A program made the translations under genes and the position numbers. Positions 25,770 to 36,945 of a stretch of 64,000 nt of DNA are shown one piece after another; the first letter of the stretch is position 1, and each line of letters starts with the position of its first letter. The stretch comes from Xylaria sp. FL1777 (Eukaryota; Ascomycota; Sordariomycetes; Xylariales; Xylariaceae): NCBI GenBank assembly GCA_022578965.1, contig MU400585.1, positions 62,001-126,000 of the forward strand, written 5' to 3'. The notes under the pieces were generated by a model. The model had not been told where the DNA came from and made no database searches. It was given only the letters and a program-made list of their open reading frames with translations.

Positions 25770-26840
25770 TGTTAGATTTTTTATTTAAGGTCTAATATTT
25801 TTGTGCCTTTTGTAGCTTATTTGCTAAGCTAATAGTTTAGCAAATATATATTAGTTTTTTAGTTGCTAACGTTTTTAAACTTTTAAACTTGGTTTTTTAA
25901 TATGTTTTATTACTAGTATAATAATCTAGCTTATTTTAAGTATTATACTAGCTATTATATAAAGGCTTTAAAAATATAAACTTATTTAAAACTTTATAAT
26001 AAAGTTTATTTTTAGTAATAAAAAGTAAATAGCTTGTTTTTTACTAACTATATATAGCAAAAAAAGCAGCAACCTTTTATTTATTTAAATAATAATTTTT
26101 AAGCATTTTATGCATTTAATTAAATTACTAGTTTAATTAAATTTTTTCTAGGTTATATTTATATTTTTAGTAGTAAAGCTATTTTTATTAACAAATAAAT
26201 TTATAATAATATTAAATTATGCTTTAAAATTAATAATCTTAGTAATATCTTTTTTATAGATTTTATTTTTTATTTTTATAGTAAGCTTTAAGTAAAGCTA
26301 TATATATTTTTTTAGCTTTGTAATGCTTAAAAATATAGCTAGAATACTTTGCAATTTTAGCAGCAAAGCTAACATAAAGCATAAATTTAAAAAGCTTAAG
26401 TATTTTTAGTTAAAATAATTTGTTAAGCTTAAGTTTTTTTTATTGTAAAATTTATACTTTAATGTTTTTTTAAATAAGTTTAAGCTATTACTGCTAATAT
26501 AATTGTTATATTTTTTATAAATCTTTATTTTAAAAGAGTTAAAAGTTTAATTAATGCTTTTTAAAACTATTAATGCTAGCTATATTAGCTTTTTAAGCTT
26601 TTTTTTTTTTTTTAGCGCTACTAGCGTAAAATTAGCACAAAGCTAAAGTTTAATTAAAAATATTACTTTTTTTAAAAATAGCATAAGTATAACAATTAAT
26701 AATTTTTGCTTTTTTAGGTTATCTTTAAATAATAAATATATAGTATTATATTAGTTTAAAATCTTAAAAAGCATTTTATTAAACTTTAGCTTGTTTTTTA
26801 ACGTTTAAAAATCTAAAGCAATATAAACAAAAAACAACAT
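25770..26840 (-). pseudogene. Unrecognised L15 coding remnant (matches 55044-56101)
   Basis: The inverted counterpart at 55044-56101 (plus) can be followed in one frame for about 350 codons with only about 20 stops, fewer than the rest of the DNA. Matching end points were confirmed by reverse complement: the block around 25775 pairs with 56100 and the block around 26840 with 55040. Product unknown; see the entry for the plus-strand copy. Confidence 0.35.
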
Positions 26841-29009
26841 TATTTAATTATTTTATTAGTTTTAATCGTAAAAAACCTTTATTATTTTATAGCGTTACTT
26901 ATTTAAAAAAGCAGCTATAAAGCTAAGTTAAAGCATATAAATATATATAATAAAACTATTATATTTTATTTTTTTATTTATTTATACTACTAAATAGTTT
27001 AATAAAAAGCTAGTTTTGCAAGTGCTACTTAATAATTTATGCTTATTAAGCTAACTAGCTAATTATAACATTAGCTAAGAACTTTTTTGTGCTTTTTTAA
27101 CTGCTAGCTATTAAAATTTTATATTATTTTCTAAAAAGTTTATGCTTTTATAAAAAAAAGCATTCTTTATATTTATTTAAGTTAAAATTTTCTGCAATAA
27201 AGTTTTTAGTTAAGCTTTATATTTTAACTTGTTGCTTTTTTTCTTTAGAATAAATTATAGTATGTTTAATTTAATTTGCTAACTTAAACTTTTATTAAAG
27301 TTATTTAAAAGTAGTAGTATTATTTTTAATATTAGCTTAAGCATTTTTATTGCTTTAAAATATAACTTAGCTTTTGTTTAAGCAATTATTTAAATAAAAA
27401 TACTAAAGTACTTTAAAACTCCTAGTATAAAATTCTTAAAAATAATATCTGTTTTTTTATTTAAAAAGTCCTTAGACTTTTTAGCTTATATCCTTTTAAA
27501 TTCTAAGCTTTTTTTTATAAGTTTTGCTCTTTAGATTTTTTAAAGCTTTTAATAATTAAAACTTTTTAGTTTTAGTAAAGTATTTTACTTATAAAAATTG
27601 TTGTTTATTTATATATTTTTAGTATTAAGCTAAATAAAAAACTTATTATTATTTAAATAAATCTTTTTAATTGTTTAATTTACAAAAGGCTTTTTTTTTT
27701 GTTTTCTAGGTTTTTTTTTATTTTTTGTTTAATAAAAAGCAGCTTTTTTAGTTAAAAGCTTATAACAATTAGCTTAAAACATATTTATACTAATTTCTTT
27801 GCTTAATATATAGCTTTATAAAACTTTAGTGCTGTTTGTATTATAAAAAGTGCTTTATGTAAAGTTTTAATTAATTACAATAAAGCTATTATTTAGCTTA
27901 CTGTTTATTAAGTTATTTTTTTTAATATTACAAGCTTTTATTAGTTTTATTTTATAAAGCGTACTAATTTAATTATTAGTTTTTTTATTTAAAAATTAGT
28001 TTAACTACTTATTATTTAGCTAGTAAAGTTTTTTTTCTTTTTAACTCCTTTGTTTGCTTTTTATTTTAGCATTTAAATCTTTATTATTTAAAATAAAGTC
28101 TTTTTTTTGCAGTTAATAATAAGCCTTTTGTTTAAATAGTTTATTATTGCTTAAAACAAAGTTATATATTTACTTTATTGCAGCATTAAGAATTCTTTTT
28201 TTATTTTTGCTAATTTTTATAACTTTAAAAAAAACTTTTATATATTTAAAGCTTGCAAGAAATTTTAGCTCTTTTAAGCACTATTTAAAGTTTTAATATA
28301 TAATGTTTTTCTTTTTTAATTTGTAAGTAAAGCTACACTTATAAACGTAATAATTATTTATGCTATGTTTTTAACAAATAGTTCTTTTTGCTAAATAAAG
28401 ATTGTTTAACTTTACTTATTATAAAAAATTAAACAATTGTTTGCTTTGTTTTTGTTTTTTAAAGTTATATTTATTTTTTTGTAAATATTTAGAAATTATA
28501 ACATTAATGCTAAATATTTATTTTTTTAATAAGTTTATATTAATTTTATAATACTGCAATACTTATAGTTTTTAATTAACTAGCTAAACATACTAATTTT
28601 GCAGTTTTTTTAATATTTTTTTTAGTTCTTTTTTTATAATTGCTATATTCTTTTGTTTTAATTTTAACTGCTATATTTACTTAGTAATATTATTTATATT
28701 TTAATTATAAGCAAAGTGTTAAGCTAATTTTACTTGTTATTCTTTAATAATAACTATTTTAATAGCTAATATAATTATATTAATAGCTAGCTTAGCAGTA
28801 TTAATAGCAATATATAAAAGCTTATTAAAATTATAATTATATAAATGATTAACTTTTTTTTATGCTTTGCATGCTTTTTTTGTTTTTTTAAAGTAAAGAT
28901 TTAGCTTAAACTTTTTATTAATTTAGTTGTTTAATGTTTTATAAAAGTTTTTATAAAACATTTTGTTTAAATTATTATATAACTTCTTAAAAAACTTTAT
29001 TATTTTATT

Positions 29010-30045
29010 AATAATATTTTAATTTAGCTTTTTAAGCAAACTTTAAGTAAGTTAAAAATCAAAATAATAATTTTTTTAGGCTTTAATATTTTTAATATAT
29101 ACTTAATGCTAAAAAAAGTAAGTTTTAAAATTAGTAAAATATATAGCTTTTAAGCAAGCTTTAAAATTCTGCAATATAGCAATAGTAAACTTATTTTGCT
29201 TAAAGTTTTAAAGCTTAAACTTTTGCTTAAGCAGTTTATAAGCTTTAATTTATAACAAATAATCTTTTAGTATTATTTTTATTATTTTTTTTGTTTAAGA
29301 AGTATTGCAATAAACAAAAATTTGTTTAATTTTATTAATATTTTTAAAACGCTTTGCGCAAAAAAAAACATTTAAATTATTTAGTTATTTGTTTACTTTT
29401 AACCTATTAAACAGCAAATGCTAGTTTAACCTTAAGTTAAAAAGCATAAATAATAGCTTAATTTTAGCATTATATTTATTATTAAAATAGCTTAAGCTAA
29501 ATAAAGTTACTTTAATACTTTTTAAAAACAATAAGCTAGTTATTTTTATTTTTTTTGTTTATAAGTAGTTTTAATGTTTTTTATATATTAAAGTAAGAAA
29601 ATCTAACAATTTTTTATAGCTAGATTACTTAATTAAGCTATAGTTTTTAAACTTTTAAGCTATATAATAAATTAAAGTAAAGTTTATACAAAAGTAACAA
29701 AAAAAGTAAGCTACAAAAAATAATAAAGATAAGCTATAAAAAATAATAAAAGTAAGCTAAATAAAAATATAAGTTTAAAAAAAAAGAAAATATAAAGTGC
29801 TAAAGGTTTTTAGGTATTTTAAGTATTTAAGTTTTTTTGTGCTATTTTTTTAGACTTCTTTTTTAAGAAACTTAATGATTTTTTTTGTTTGCATTTATAA
29901 AAACTACTAGCTTATTTTTTATAGCCTTTTAAGTTTTTTTCTAAATGCTTTTATGTTTTTGTTTTTTATGCGCTTTTATTTTTTTGTATGCTTTATAGCG
30001 TTTAGTTTTCTTGTTTTTTAGTTTAGCTTACTTTATTTTGCGCAA
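29010..30045 (-). other. 1-kb L15 segment absent from the inverted copy
   Basis: Reverse-complement alignment by eye is colinear on both sides: 30050 pairs with about 52865 and 29000 with about 52885. So roughly 1.04 kb present here is missing from the copy at 51753-56985. The segment contains a Lys/Gln-rich minus-strand stretch around 29800-30050 (for example KQKRIKNKNIKAFRKKLKRL, the first Gln from a stop). It is either an insertion in this copy or a deletion in the other. Confidence 0.7.
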
Positions 30046-30867
30046 GTTTTATTAAGTAAGCTTTATTTTTTTATAGCTTTTTATTTATAAAAATAGCATG
30101 CCTTTTTTTTTTTCCTAAAGCCTTTTTATTTAATAATAAGTGCTATAAAAAAGCAATAGCTGTGTTTTGCGTAAAGTTTTTAAGCAACAGCTAGCTTATA
30201 TTTAAAAAACCTTGCTTTTTATTTTCTAATAAAGAACTATATTAGCTTAAAAAACAAAATGTATTTTTAATTATTAATAGCTTTATATATTAATGCGTAA
30301 ACTTGAACTTATTTAATATAAATAAGCATTAGATTTGCTTGCATTATAGCTTTTAGAAGTTTTAGCAATTTTTATTTTTTTTTAGGCCTGTTTTTTGTTT
30401 TTTTTTGCTTATACAAAAGCAATTATGCTTTTTTTTTTATAAAGCATTAGCTTTCTAGCAAAAATTTTCTTCTTTTAGCTCTTTAAAAGTTTTTAACAAA
30501 TAGTTTTTTAGCTATGCTATCTTAAAAATTATGCTAGCATTTTAACACTTAATTATTGTTTTACCAGAAAAAATAAAAGCGCTCTGCAAACTAAACCAAA
30601 AAAAACAGTTTAACATTTTTATACGTTTGTTTTAAGCTTTAATAATTAAAAGCTGCTAGCTTAAACGTTTATTGCTAATTATAATTAAACTGCTTGTGCT
30701 AAGCAAGCTTTGTTTATTGCTAGCTAAAGCAGCTAAATATAATATATTATGTTTTGTTTATAAAAAGTATAACAATTAATAAATAAATAAATTAAACATA
30801 TAGGTTAGCAATAATAAATTGCTTGTTTGTTAGTTTTATAGTATTATTTATAGTAAGTAAAAAATTA

Positions 30868-30885
30868 GCTTTATTAAGAACACTA
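30868..30885 (-). other. Candidate primer-binding site of L15
   Basis: Read on the minus strand, one base after the upper LTR comes tagtgttcttaataaagc. If the first AG was GG before mutation, it starts TGGTGTT, and its complement would end ACACCA, the expected form for a tRNA 3' end. This fits the standard position of a primer-binding site. The tRNA cannot be named, because mutation obscures the match. Confidence 0.4.
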
Positions 30886-30886
30886 A

Positions 30887-31190
30887 TAAAATAAAGCAGT
30901 ATAATTACGCAAGATTTACTATACTACTTTAATTATAAAAAAATAAGTTATAACTTACGCATTTAAGCAATTAGGCCATATATAAATTAAAGAATTAAAC
31001 GATTAATTAAAAGGCTATTTAATAATACAAATAAAGCAACCGTAGCTAATTTCCATTTTTTTTTGCGTGTTTGTTAAGTTTATACTTCAAAATTTAGCGC
31101 AATACCTATACTCTTATTCCTACTATATAACTTAGCCCAAACTTACTTTAACTAGCTAGTTAGCTCATTTAGCCACTCTACTTTACTTCA
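30887..31190 (-). repeat. L15 upper (5') LTR of the full element
   Basis: 304 bp and the best preserved LTR over its final third: it keeps cctatactcttattcctac, agcccaaac and ctctactttacttca where the lower LTR has T at most of these cytosines. A perfect 12-bp palindrome, aactagctagtt, lies at 31150-31161. Followed by CTAT, the second half of the target-site duplication. Confidence 0.92.
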
Positions 31191-31361
31191 CTATATTATT
31201 TTTTAGCAAAATGTTTAATTATAAAGCTTAAATAAGCATTGCTTATAATATATAGTATTATTTTTAAGCTATTAAACTTGCTACTAACTTAACGTTTATA
31301 AAAAAAAAGTTTAAAACTAGTATAAATTCTTTTTTTAGCTTTATAAATAGTTATAGCTTTA

Positions 31362-31900
31362 ATAAAAAAAACCTATAAACTTAATTAAACTTTATGTTTT
31401 ATTTGCTTTTTATATTTAGTGCAATCTTTTTTAAACAGATTATAAGCTTTTATTTATGTAAGCAACTTAAAGTTTAAATTATTTAATAAGTTTTATATGC
31501 TTAAAATAATTTATTTAATAATAATAGTAAGTTTTTAGCTATTGTTTTTGTTTAAAAAAACCTATAAACTTAATTAAACTTTATGTTTTATTTGCTTTTT
31601 ATATTTAGCGTAATCTTTTTTAAACAAATTATAAGCTTTTATTTATATAAGTAATTTAAAGTTTAAATTGTTTAATAAATTTTGCATACTTAAAGCGATT
31701 TATTTAATAGTAATAGCAAGTTTTTAGCTATTATTTTTGTTTAAAATTAAGTAGCTAAGCTTAAAAATCTTTTGCTAAAAGCATTTTAAGGTTTAGATTT
31801 TTTAGTAAGTTTTATATGCTTAAAGTAATTTATTTGTTTAATAATAATAGCAGATTTTTAGCTATTATTTTTATTTAAAATTAAGTAGCTAAGCTTAAGG
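31362..31900 (+). repeat. 189-bp tandem repeat, two full units and one partial
   Basis: A unit beginning acctataaac at 31371 recurs at 31560, a 189-bp period, with close identity over the full length including tttatgttttatttgctttt. A diverged partial third unit follows (31802-31877, gttttatatgcttaaagtaa), itself flanked by two copies of aaaattaagtagctaagctta-like sequence at about 31743 and 31876. It lies 170 bases outside the upper LTR of the 15-kb element. Confidence 0.9.
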
Positions 31901-31920
31901 GTTTTTTACTAAATAACTAA

Positions 31921-32163
31921 ATAAAAAACAAACAAAATAAGTTAACAAACGTAACTATTAAACTAGTATTAAAAACAGCAATAAAAGCAATTAGCAAAAA
32001 GAAAAAAAAAAAAAAAAAAGAAGAAGCAAGTAAGAAAAAGAAAGCTAGCAAAAAAAGCAAAAATGCTTCTTTAGTAATTTTAAAAAACAAAAACTTAAAT
32101 AATAAAACGCTTAAAAAAAAAAAAAAAAAAAAAAAAGCAAAAGTAGCTAACTTTGCAAACTAA
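31921..32163 (+). pseudogene. Lysine-rich open stretch, 80 codons without a stop
   Basis: Not recognised. From a TAA at 31918 the frame stays open for 80 codons to a TAA at 32161, with no ATG. It starts with an ordinary-looking stretch, TNVTIKLVLKTAIKAI, then has two poly-Lys tracts (8 residues each at 32002-32019-type AAA runs and again at 32113-32136) separated by EEASKKKKASKKSKNASLV, and ends AKVANFAN. The sequence keeps GAAGAA and AAG codons, so it is less mutated than its surroundings. It resembles the basic nuclear-targeting tails of transposases, but homopolymeric A could also produce this by chance. The frame beyond the stop remains Lys-rich. Confidence 0.4.
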
Positions 32164-32481
32164 AATATTTTTAATAACTGCAAACTATGCTTTACGCACT
32201 AAAGCACTTAGTAAACTTAAAAAAGAAAGCGCTATTATGCTTTAAAAACAAAGCATTCTAAAAAAGGTTATTTTATTAAAAACTAAGGTTGCAGCAAAGT
32301 AAAAAAAGCTTAATTATAAAGAAATAATCTAATATTTACTATATAAAAATAAGTTTTCTTTTAATATTTCTTAAAAAAACTTAAAAATTAATAATATTAA
32401 GCTTTTATTTATAATTATAACTTAATAGCTACTTTTTTATAACTTAACTTTATTTTAAAAATAAATATTTTTAATAGTGTA

Positions 32482-32860
32482 TTAAATAAATTAAGCTAAC
32501 TTATAACATAAAAAAGCTTTAGCTTAAGTTTATTATTAATAGGTTTGCTTAAAATAACACGCTTTTTAATAATAAACGCGTTTATAATTATTGTGTTTAA
32601 AAGTTAAACAAAAAGGCGTAAAAGCAAAGCTGTTGTTTAGCTTATAGTTTTAAAGCTTTAAAAAAAAAAATATTTTAATATATAATCTTTATAGCAAAGC
32701 ATGCGTTATAATAGCATTTAAAAAAAGCAAAAAAAGCTATAGCTTAAGTGCTGTAAGCTTTATATACTAATAGCTAATAGCGCAAATCTTTTATGCATAA
32801 CTAATTATTTTTACGTAATTTTAAAATAGCAGCAAGTTATATAAATATAATAGCTAATGC
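32482..32860 (+). repeat. Dispersed repeat R1, right copy
   Basis: Same orientation as 15597-15900 and closely similar, except for about 75-95 extra bases at 32721-32798 that are absent from the left copy. This copy keeps more CpG, as in aacacgc, aacgcg and ggcgtaaaag. Together the two copies flank the 15-kb LTR element, 31195-32481 being the intervening part on this side. Confidence 0.8.
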
Positions 32861-34146
32861 AATTATTGCTATAAAAAAAGCTAAACTTTATTGCTAATAT
32901 ATAGCTTTTTAAAGATTATATATAAACGCAAAAATTAAAACAGAACTATTATAGTTCTTTGTTTAAGCAAATAAAACAAAAGTACTAAAAAGTAAATAAA
33001 ATGCACGTATAATAGCTAAAAGAAAAGAAAAGCAAAAATAAAAATATATCTAGGTATATAAAAGTAAGCAACTTAGCTAAATAAAAACAACTAATATAGC
33101 TATTTAAGCTTACGTAAAAAAATTAGCTGCAAGTAAACAATAAGTAAGCAAAAAATATAGTTAATATACTTTGCTATACTTAATAGTTTTATAATAAGTT
33201 TTATTAATATAAGTAATTGTTATAAAATAATGCTATTATTGCAAAATTAACAACAATAGTATATATTATATTTAACGTAATAATAATTGTTTTAAAAATA
33301 CAGGTTTTAATTAAATAAAGTAAATTAAAGTATACTTACTATTTTTTTTATTTATTAATCTTATTATATATTATTTTTTTAACCTTTAGTAAAATTTACA
33401 GCAAAATATATAGCTGCTTGCTTAAAAATTATTATTATAAGTAAATATATAGCTATACTTAAGTATAAAAACTAATTTTTAAATTATTACTTTATATAGC
33501 ATAGCAAAGCACTAAGGTATAATAGCAAGCAATAAAAAAAAAGGCTAAAAATAAGTTTTATTAGCTATATATTTTCTTAATGTTTTTAAATAACTTAAAG
33601 GATTATATAATGCAAAATATAGTATTAATAGCAGCAAAAATATATATATAAAACTAAAGAAAAAATAAAAAAAAAGTTATTAAAAAGCTTAATAAAATTA
33701 ACATTTTAAAACATTAGTTTAATAGCATTGTTTATATTTAATATATTTTTAATAGTATAGTAATAAATCAAAAAAAATAAATATTTTTTTTTTTTAATTT
33801 GTTTTAAAGCTTTATATAATTTAAAATATATATTATAATAGTTTAGCTTTATTAACCTAATGAATATATAATAAAATATATTTTAAAAATAGTTTTAGAA
33901 CTTATATAAAAAGTTAAATATATTAGTATAAATATAGCTAAATGCAAGTAAATATAAGCAAAAACAAAGTTAAAAATAAACAGTAATATTATATTATATA
34001 AAGTAAATAGTAGTATAGCTATAATAATAATATATAACAAAATTTTATAATTTTTTTTAATATAACTTAACAAGCAAAAAACAGAACTTATAGCTTAAAA
34101 AAAAAAACATTTATTGATTTATGCTAAAATATAACAAAAAAATCTA
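32861..34146. other. Gene-free A-rich DNA
   Basis: No gene or repeat recognised. A minus-strand open stretch of 73 codons at 33852-34073 is almost entirely Ile, Leu, Tyr and Phe, as base composition predicts, and is not regarded as a gene. Confidence 0.55.
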
Positions 34147-34908
34147 TTATTTCTTTTTTTTAACTATTGCTTTCTTTTTATAGGCTTTTAAAATATTATG
34201 TTTTAAGCAATGCGTAATTATAAGCAACATATTATTTTCTGTACTTCTATTAGTTATATAAGCCCTCTTACGAAAATTATGCATAAAAGCAATAGCCTTA
34301 TTATTATTATTTTTATTTAGAGCTAAATTAAAGTTAATATTATTTTTATTAGTTGTTTTTAAATTAGTAAACTAAGTTAAAAATGCTAAAGTATTTATAT
34401 TAGTAATATTAAAAAATAGCGTTATATTTAAAGTGTTTATTATTAATATTGTTGTTTTAGTAAAGTTTTAATTAAAAAATGTGCAAAAAATACTTTTAGT
34501 TTTAGTATTAATTATATTTCTGTCTTTAAAAATAAAGTGCTTAAAAAGTGTTAGTATAGTAAATAACTAAATAATAAATAAGCTTCTATTAATAAATTTT
34601 ATAATCTAAAAAATGCAAAGCAAAGTTTTAGTTTTTAAGTTAGTTATATTTTCTTTAATAATAATTATAGTTATATTAGTATGCTTTAATACTATAATAA
34701 ATGCTAATTATTTTTAAATATGCCTTTAATAACGTAATAGTAATAAACTAGCTATAAATAGCAAACCTAGCTTTTTAATGCTAGCAAACTTAATTATATT
34801 AGCTATAATGCAAAATATAAAGTTTTTTTTATTTTTACTAGTAATAAAAGTTATTAAGTTTATATTTTTAATATTTAAGTTTTTTTTGTTGCAATTAGTA
34901 AAATTAAT
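34147..34908 (-). pseudogene. Unrecognised coding remnant with an intact C-terminal stretch
   Basis: Not recognised. One minus-strand frame runs about 254 codons from near 34908 to a TAA at 34147-34149, with about eight internal TAA/TAG. The last 74 codons (34150-34371) have none. The C-terminal part includes AFMHNFRKRAYITNRSTEN, MLLIITHCLKHNILKAY and a KKKK end, and keeps AGG, AGA, GAA and CGT codons that are rare in the window. Further upstream are NIKNINLITFITSKNKKNF and ASIKKLGLLFIASLLLLRY. The basic C terminus and the conserved frame argue for a real former protein, perhaps from a mobile element. No motif allowed a family assignment. Confidence 0.5.
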
Positions 34909-35758
34909 AATATTTATTATATTAACGTATTAATACTAAATTGCATTACTAAGTACTTTTTTAGCAATATGTTATGCTAAGCTAAGCATATAAATTAAAG
35001 CTAACATTAATACTTATTGTTTTTTGTTAACTTTAGTTAAAATAATAATAACTATAAAAGTAGAAATTAAACCTTTAGTTCTTAGGTTATACTACAAAAA
35101 ACGGATAAAAAAAAAATTAATGCTTTTTGTTTTTATTCTTAAGTAAATTAAATATGTATATAATTTATAACACTAGTTATAATTGCTACAAAAGGCTAAT
35201 ATTAATTTAAATTGTTTTGTTTAACATTAAAAATAAATATACTAAGTTTTATAAAAATTTTTAAATAATCTAAAATACTACTTATTAATATAGTGTTTTT
35301 ATTAGTTCTAAAGTAATTTGTTTAAAACAAAAGTTAACACAAGCAAAAAAAAACGCATTATAATATGTTAAGCTGCTTGCTATAATTATTTTATATTAAT
35401 ATATGCTTAACTAAACAAAAATAATATTATATGCTAAAGCATTATATTAACTAATAACTGTTTTTAAATAGCTAGCAAACTTAAGTTTTATATTATACTT
35501 TGTGTTTAAGTAGTTTTATATATTATAAGTTATGTTATTAAACTAGCTTATTATTATAAAAAATAAAAAAAATAATAAAACATAGTTGCAACTTATAAAA
35601 AAAAAAAATCAATTATGTTAAATTTATGCTTTTAAATCTATAATAAAGTTTAAAATATCCAATAAAAAAAAATAAAAACTATAATAAAAGGTATAAAAAA
35701 GGCAATAAAGAAACTATTATGTAGTATAGTTATTTTTAAAAAAGCCGTTCAATATAAG

Positions 35759-35784
35759 TATATATATATATATATATATATATA
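35759..35784. repeat. TA microsatellite
   Basis: About 13 uninterrupted TA units. Simple sequence, no further signal. Confidence 0.95.
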
Positions 35785-36715
35785 ATACTTGTTAAAGAAA
35801 TGAAAGCATACTAAAAATTATACTTTAAAACTGCTAAGCATAATATACTAGGTATAAAGTTAGAAGTTTAGCAAATAAACTAATAAAACTAGTTCTATAA
35901 ATTTCGAAAAGATTTAAAAGCTATAACTTTAATATAATATTTTATAAACTTTAATAAAAGAACATTAAACCATTTTTTTAGATTTTTAAGCAGCTAAAAA
36001 AAAATTAAAGTATAAACTATAGTAAAAGTGCTAATTATGCATAATATTTTACTTTTTATAAAGCTAAGGCATTAGCTATTATTAAGCTATTTATAACGTT
36101 CTGGTTTTAAATCAAATAAACATTTTTAATTAGGTTTAATTTATTATTAAGTATTAAAATTGCTACGTATATTAATAAAGCTTTACAATAGTTTAGTTCA
36201 TTAGTTATTAGCTTAATTAATTATTTTAAAAACATTTTATATAAATCTATAAAATTAGTTATATAGTGTTAAACTACTTTTAAAAATATAATTAAGCAAT
36301 AAATACTTATAAATACTATAATACAATTGTATAAAAAGTAACTAACTTAAAAAGTAAAAACTATAACTTAAAACAAAACTAACAAAAGTAAACAAAAAAA
36401 AAACAGAAAAAAATAAAACAAAGCAATAATACTTATGCTACTACTATTTAAAAAGCTTATATAAAGTAAGCAAATTAAACTATTAGTAAAATTTATTATT
36501 ATGTAAAAATATGTTATAATAGCTTTTATAGGTTTATAAACCTTAAAACTTCTTTTTTATTAAAACCTATAGATTTAGTATTATATAATATATAATTAAA
36601 ATTTAACTGCAAATATAATGCATAAATAATACATGCTATTTTATAGTATTATTTTATTAAAAAATTAACTTTTAAATATTAAACTAAGTACTAATAATAT
36701 ATAAGTATGTTAAAA

Positions 36716-36945
36716 CAATAAAACAGAAAGCATTAATTTTTTTCTTTTTTTTTTAAAAAATTTAACTATAAACGTTAAGCATTATTAACATATATTATAT
36801 TATAATTTTATACTTAGTAGCATATGTTATTTTGTAGCTTTATTTTATTTAGTAGCGCATACTATTTTGTAGTTCTATATTTAGTAGCACGTGCTATTTT
36901 ATAGTTTTATTATAACAATAAAACAAAAAACATTAAATTTTTTAT
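36716..36945 (+). repeat. Short tandem repeat within a larger duplication
   Basis: Three units of tttagtagcatatgttatttt-like sequence (36814-36912, 32-38 bp each), the last containing the palindromic hexamer CACGTG. They are bracketed by two similar blocks, acaataaaacagaaagcatt at 36717 and acaataaaacaaaaaacatt at 36915, about 198 bases apart. The two blocks differ by G-to-A changes. Confidence 0.75.

Larger units (their letters stand above)
16211..31190 (-). mobile_element. Complete 15-kb LTR-bounded element (family L15)
   Basis: Two direct 304-bp LTRs (16211-16514 and 30887-31190) enclose about 14.4 kb. The 4-bp sequence CTAT precedes the left LTR (16207-16210) and follows the right one (31191-31194), a target-site duplication. 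The LTR ends read TA...TA or TA...CA and are consistent with original TG...CA after G-to-A and C-to-T change. A purine tract abuts the lower LTR and a candidate primer-binding site abuts the upper one, so transcription runs on the minus strand. Partial copies lie at 51753-56985 (5' part, inverted) and 59082-64000 (3' part, same orientation), proving that it is one colinear repeat family. No RT, protease, integrase or zinc knuckle could be recognised inside, and the length is well above the usual 5-7 kb of Ty3 elements. It could be a large retrotransposon derivative, an element with nested insertions, or one with unfamiliar genes. Confidence 0.85.

Noticed and set aside
31362..31900. CRISPR-like array because of regularly spaced repeats.
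   Set aside because: Units are 189 bp and contiguous, without short repeats separated by unique spacers, in a eukaryotic context.
33852..34073. 73-codon minus-strand hydrophobic frame as a gene.
   Set aside because: Almost only Ile, Leu, Tyr, Phe and Lys; best explained by AT-rich composition.
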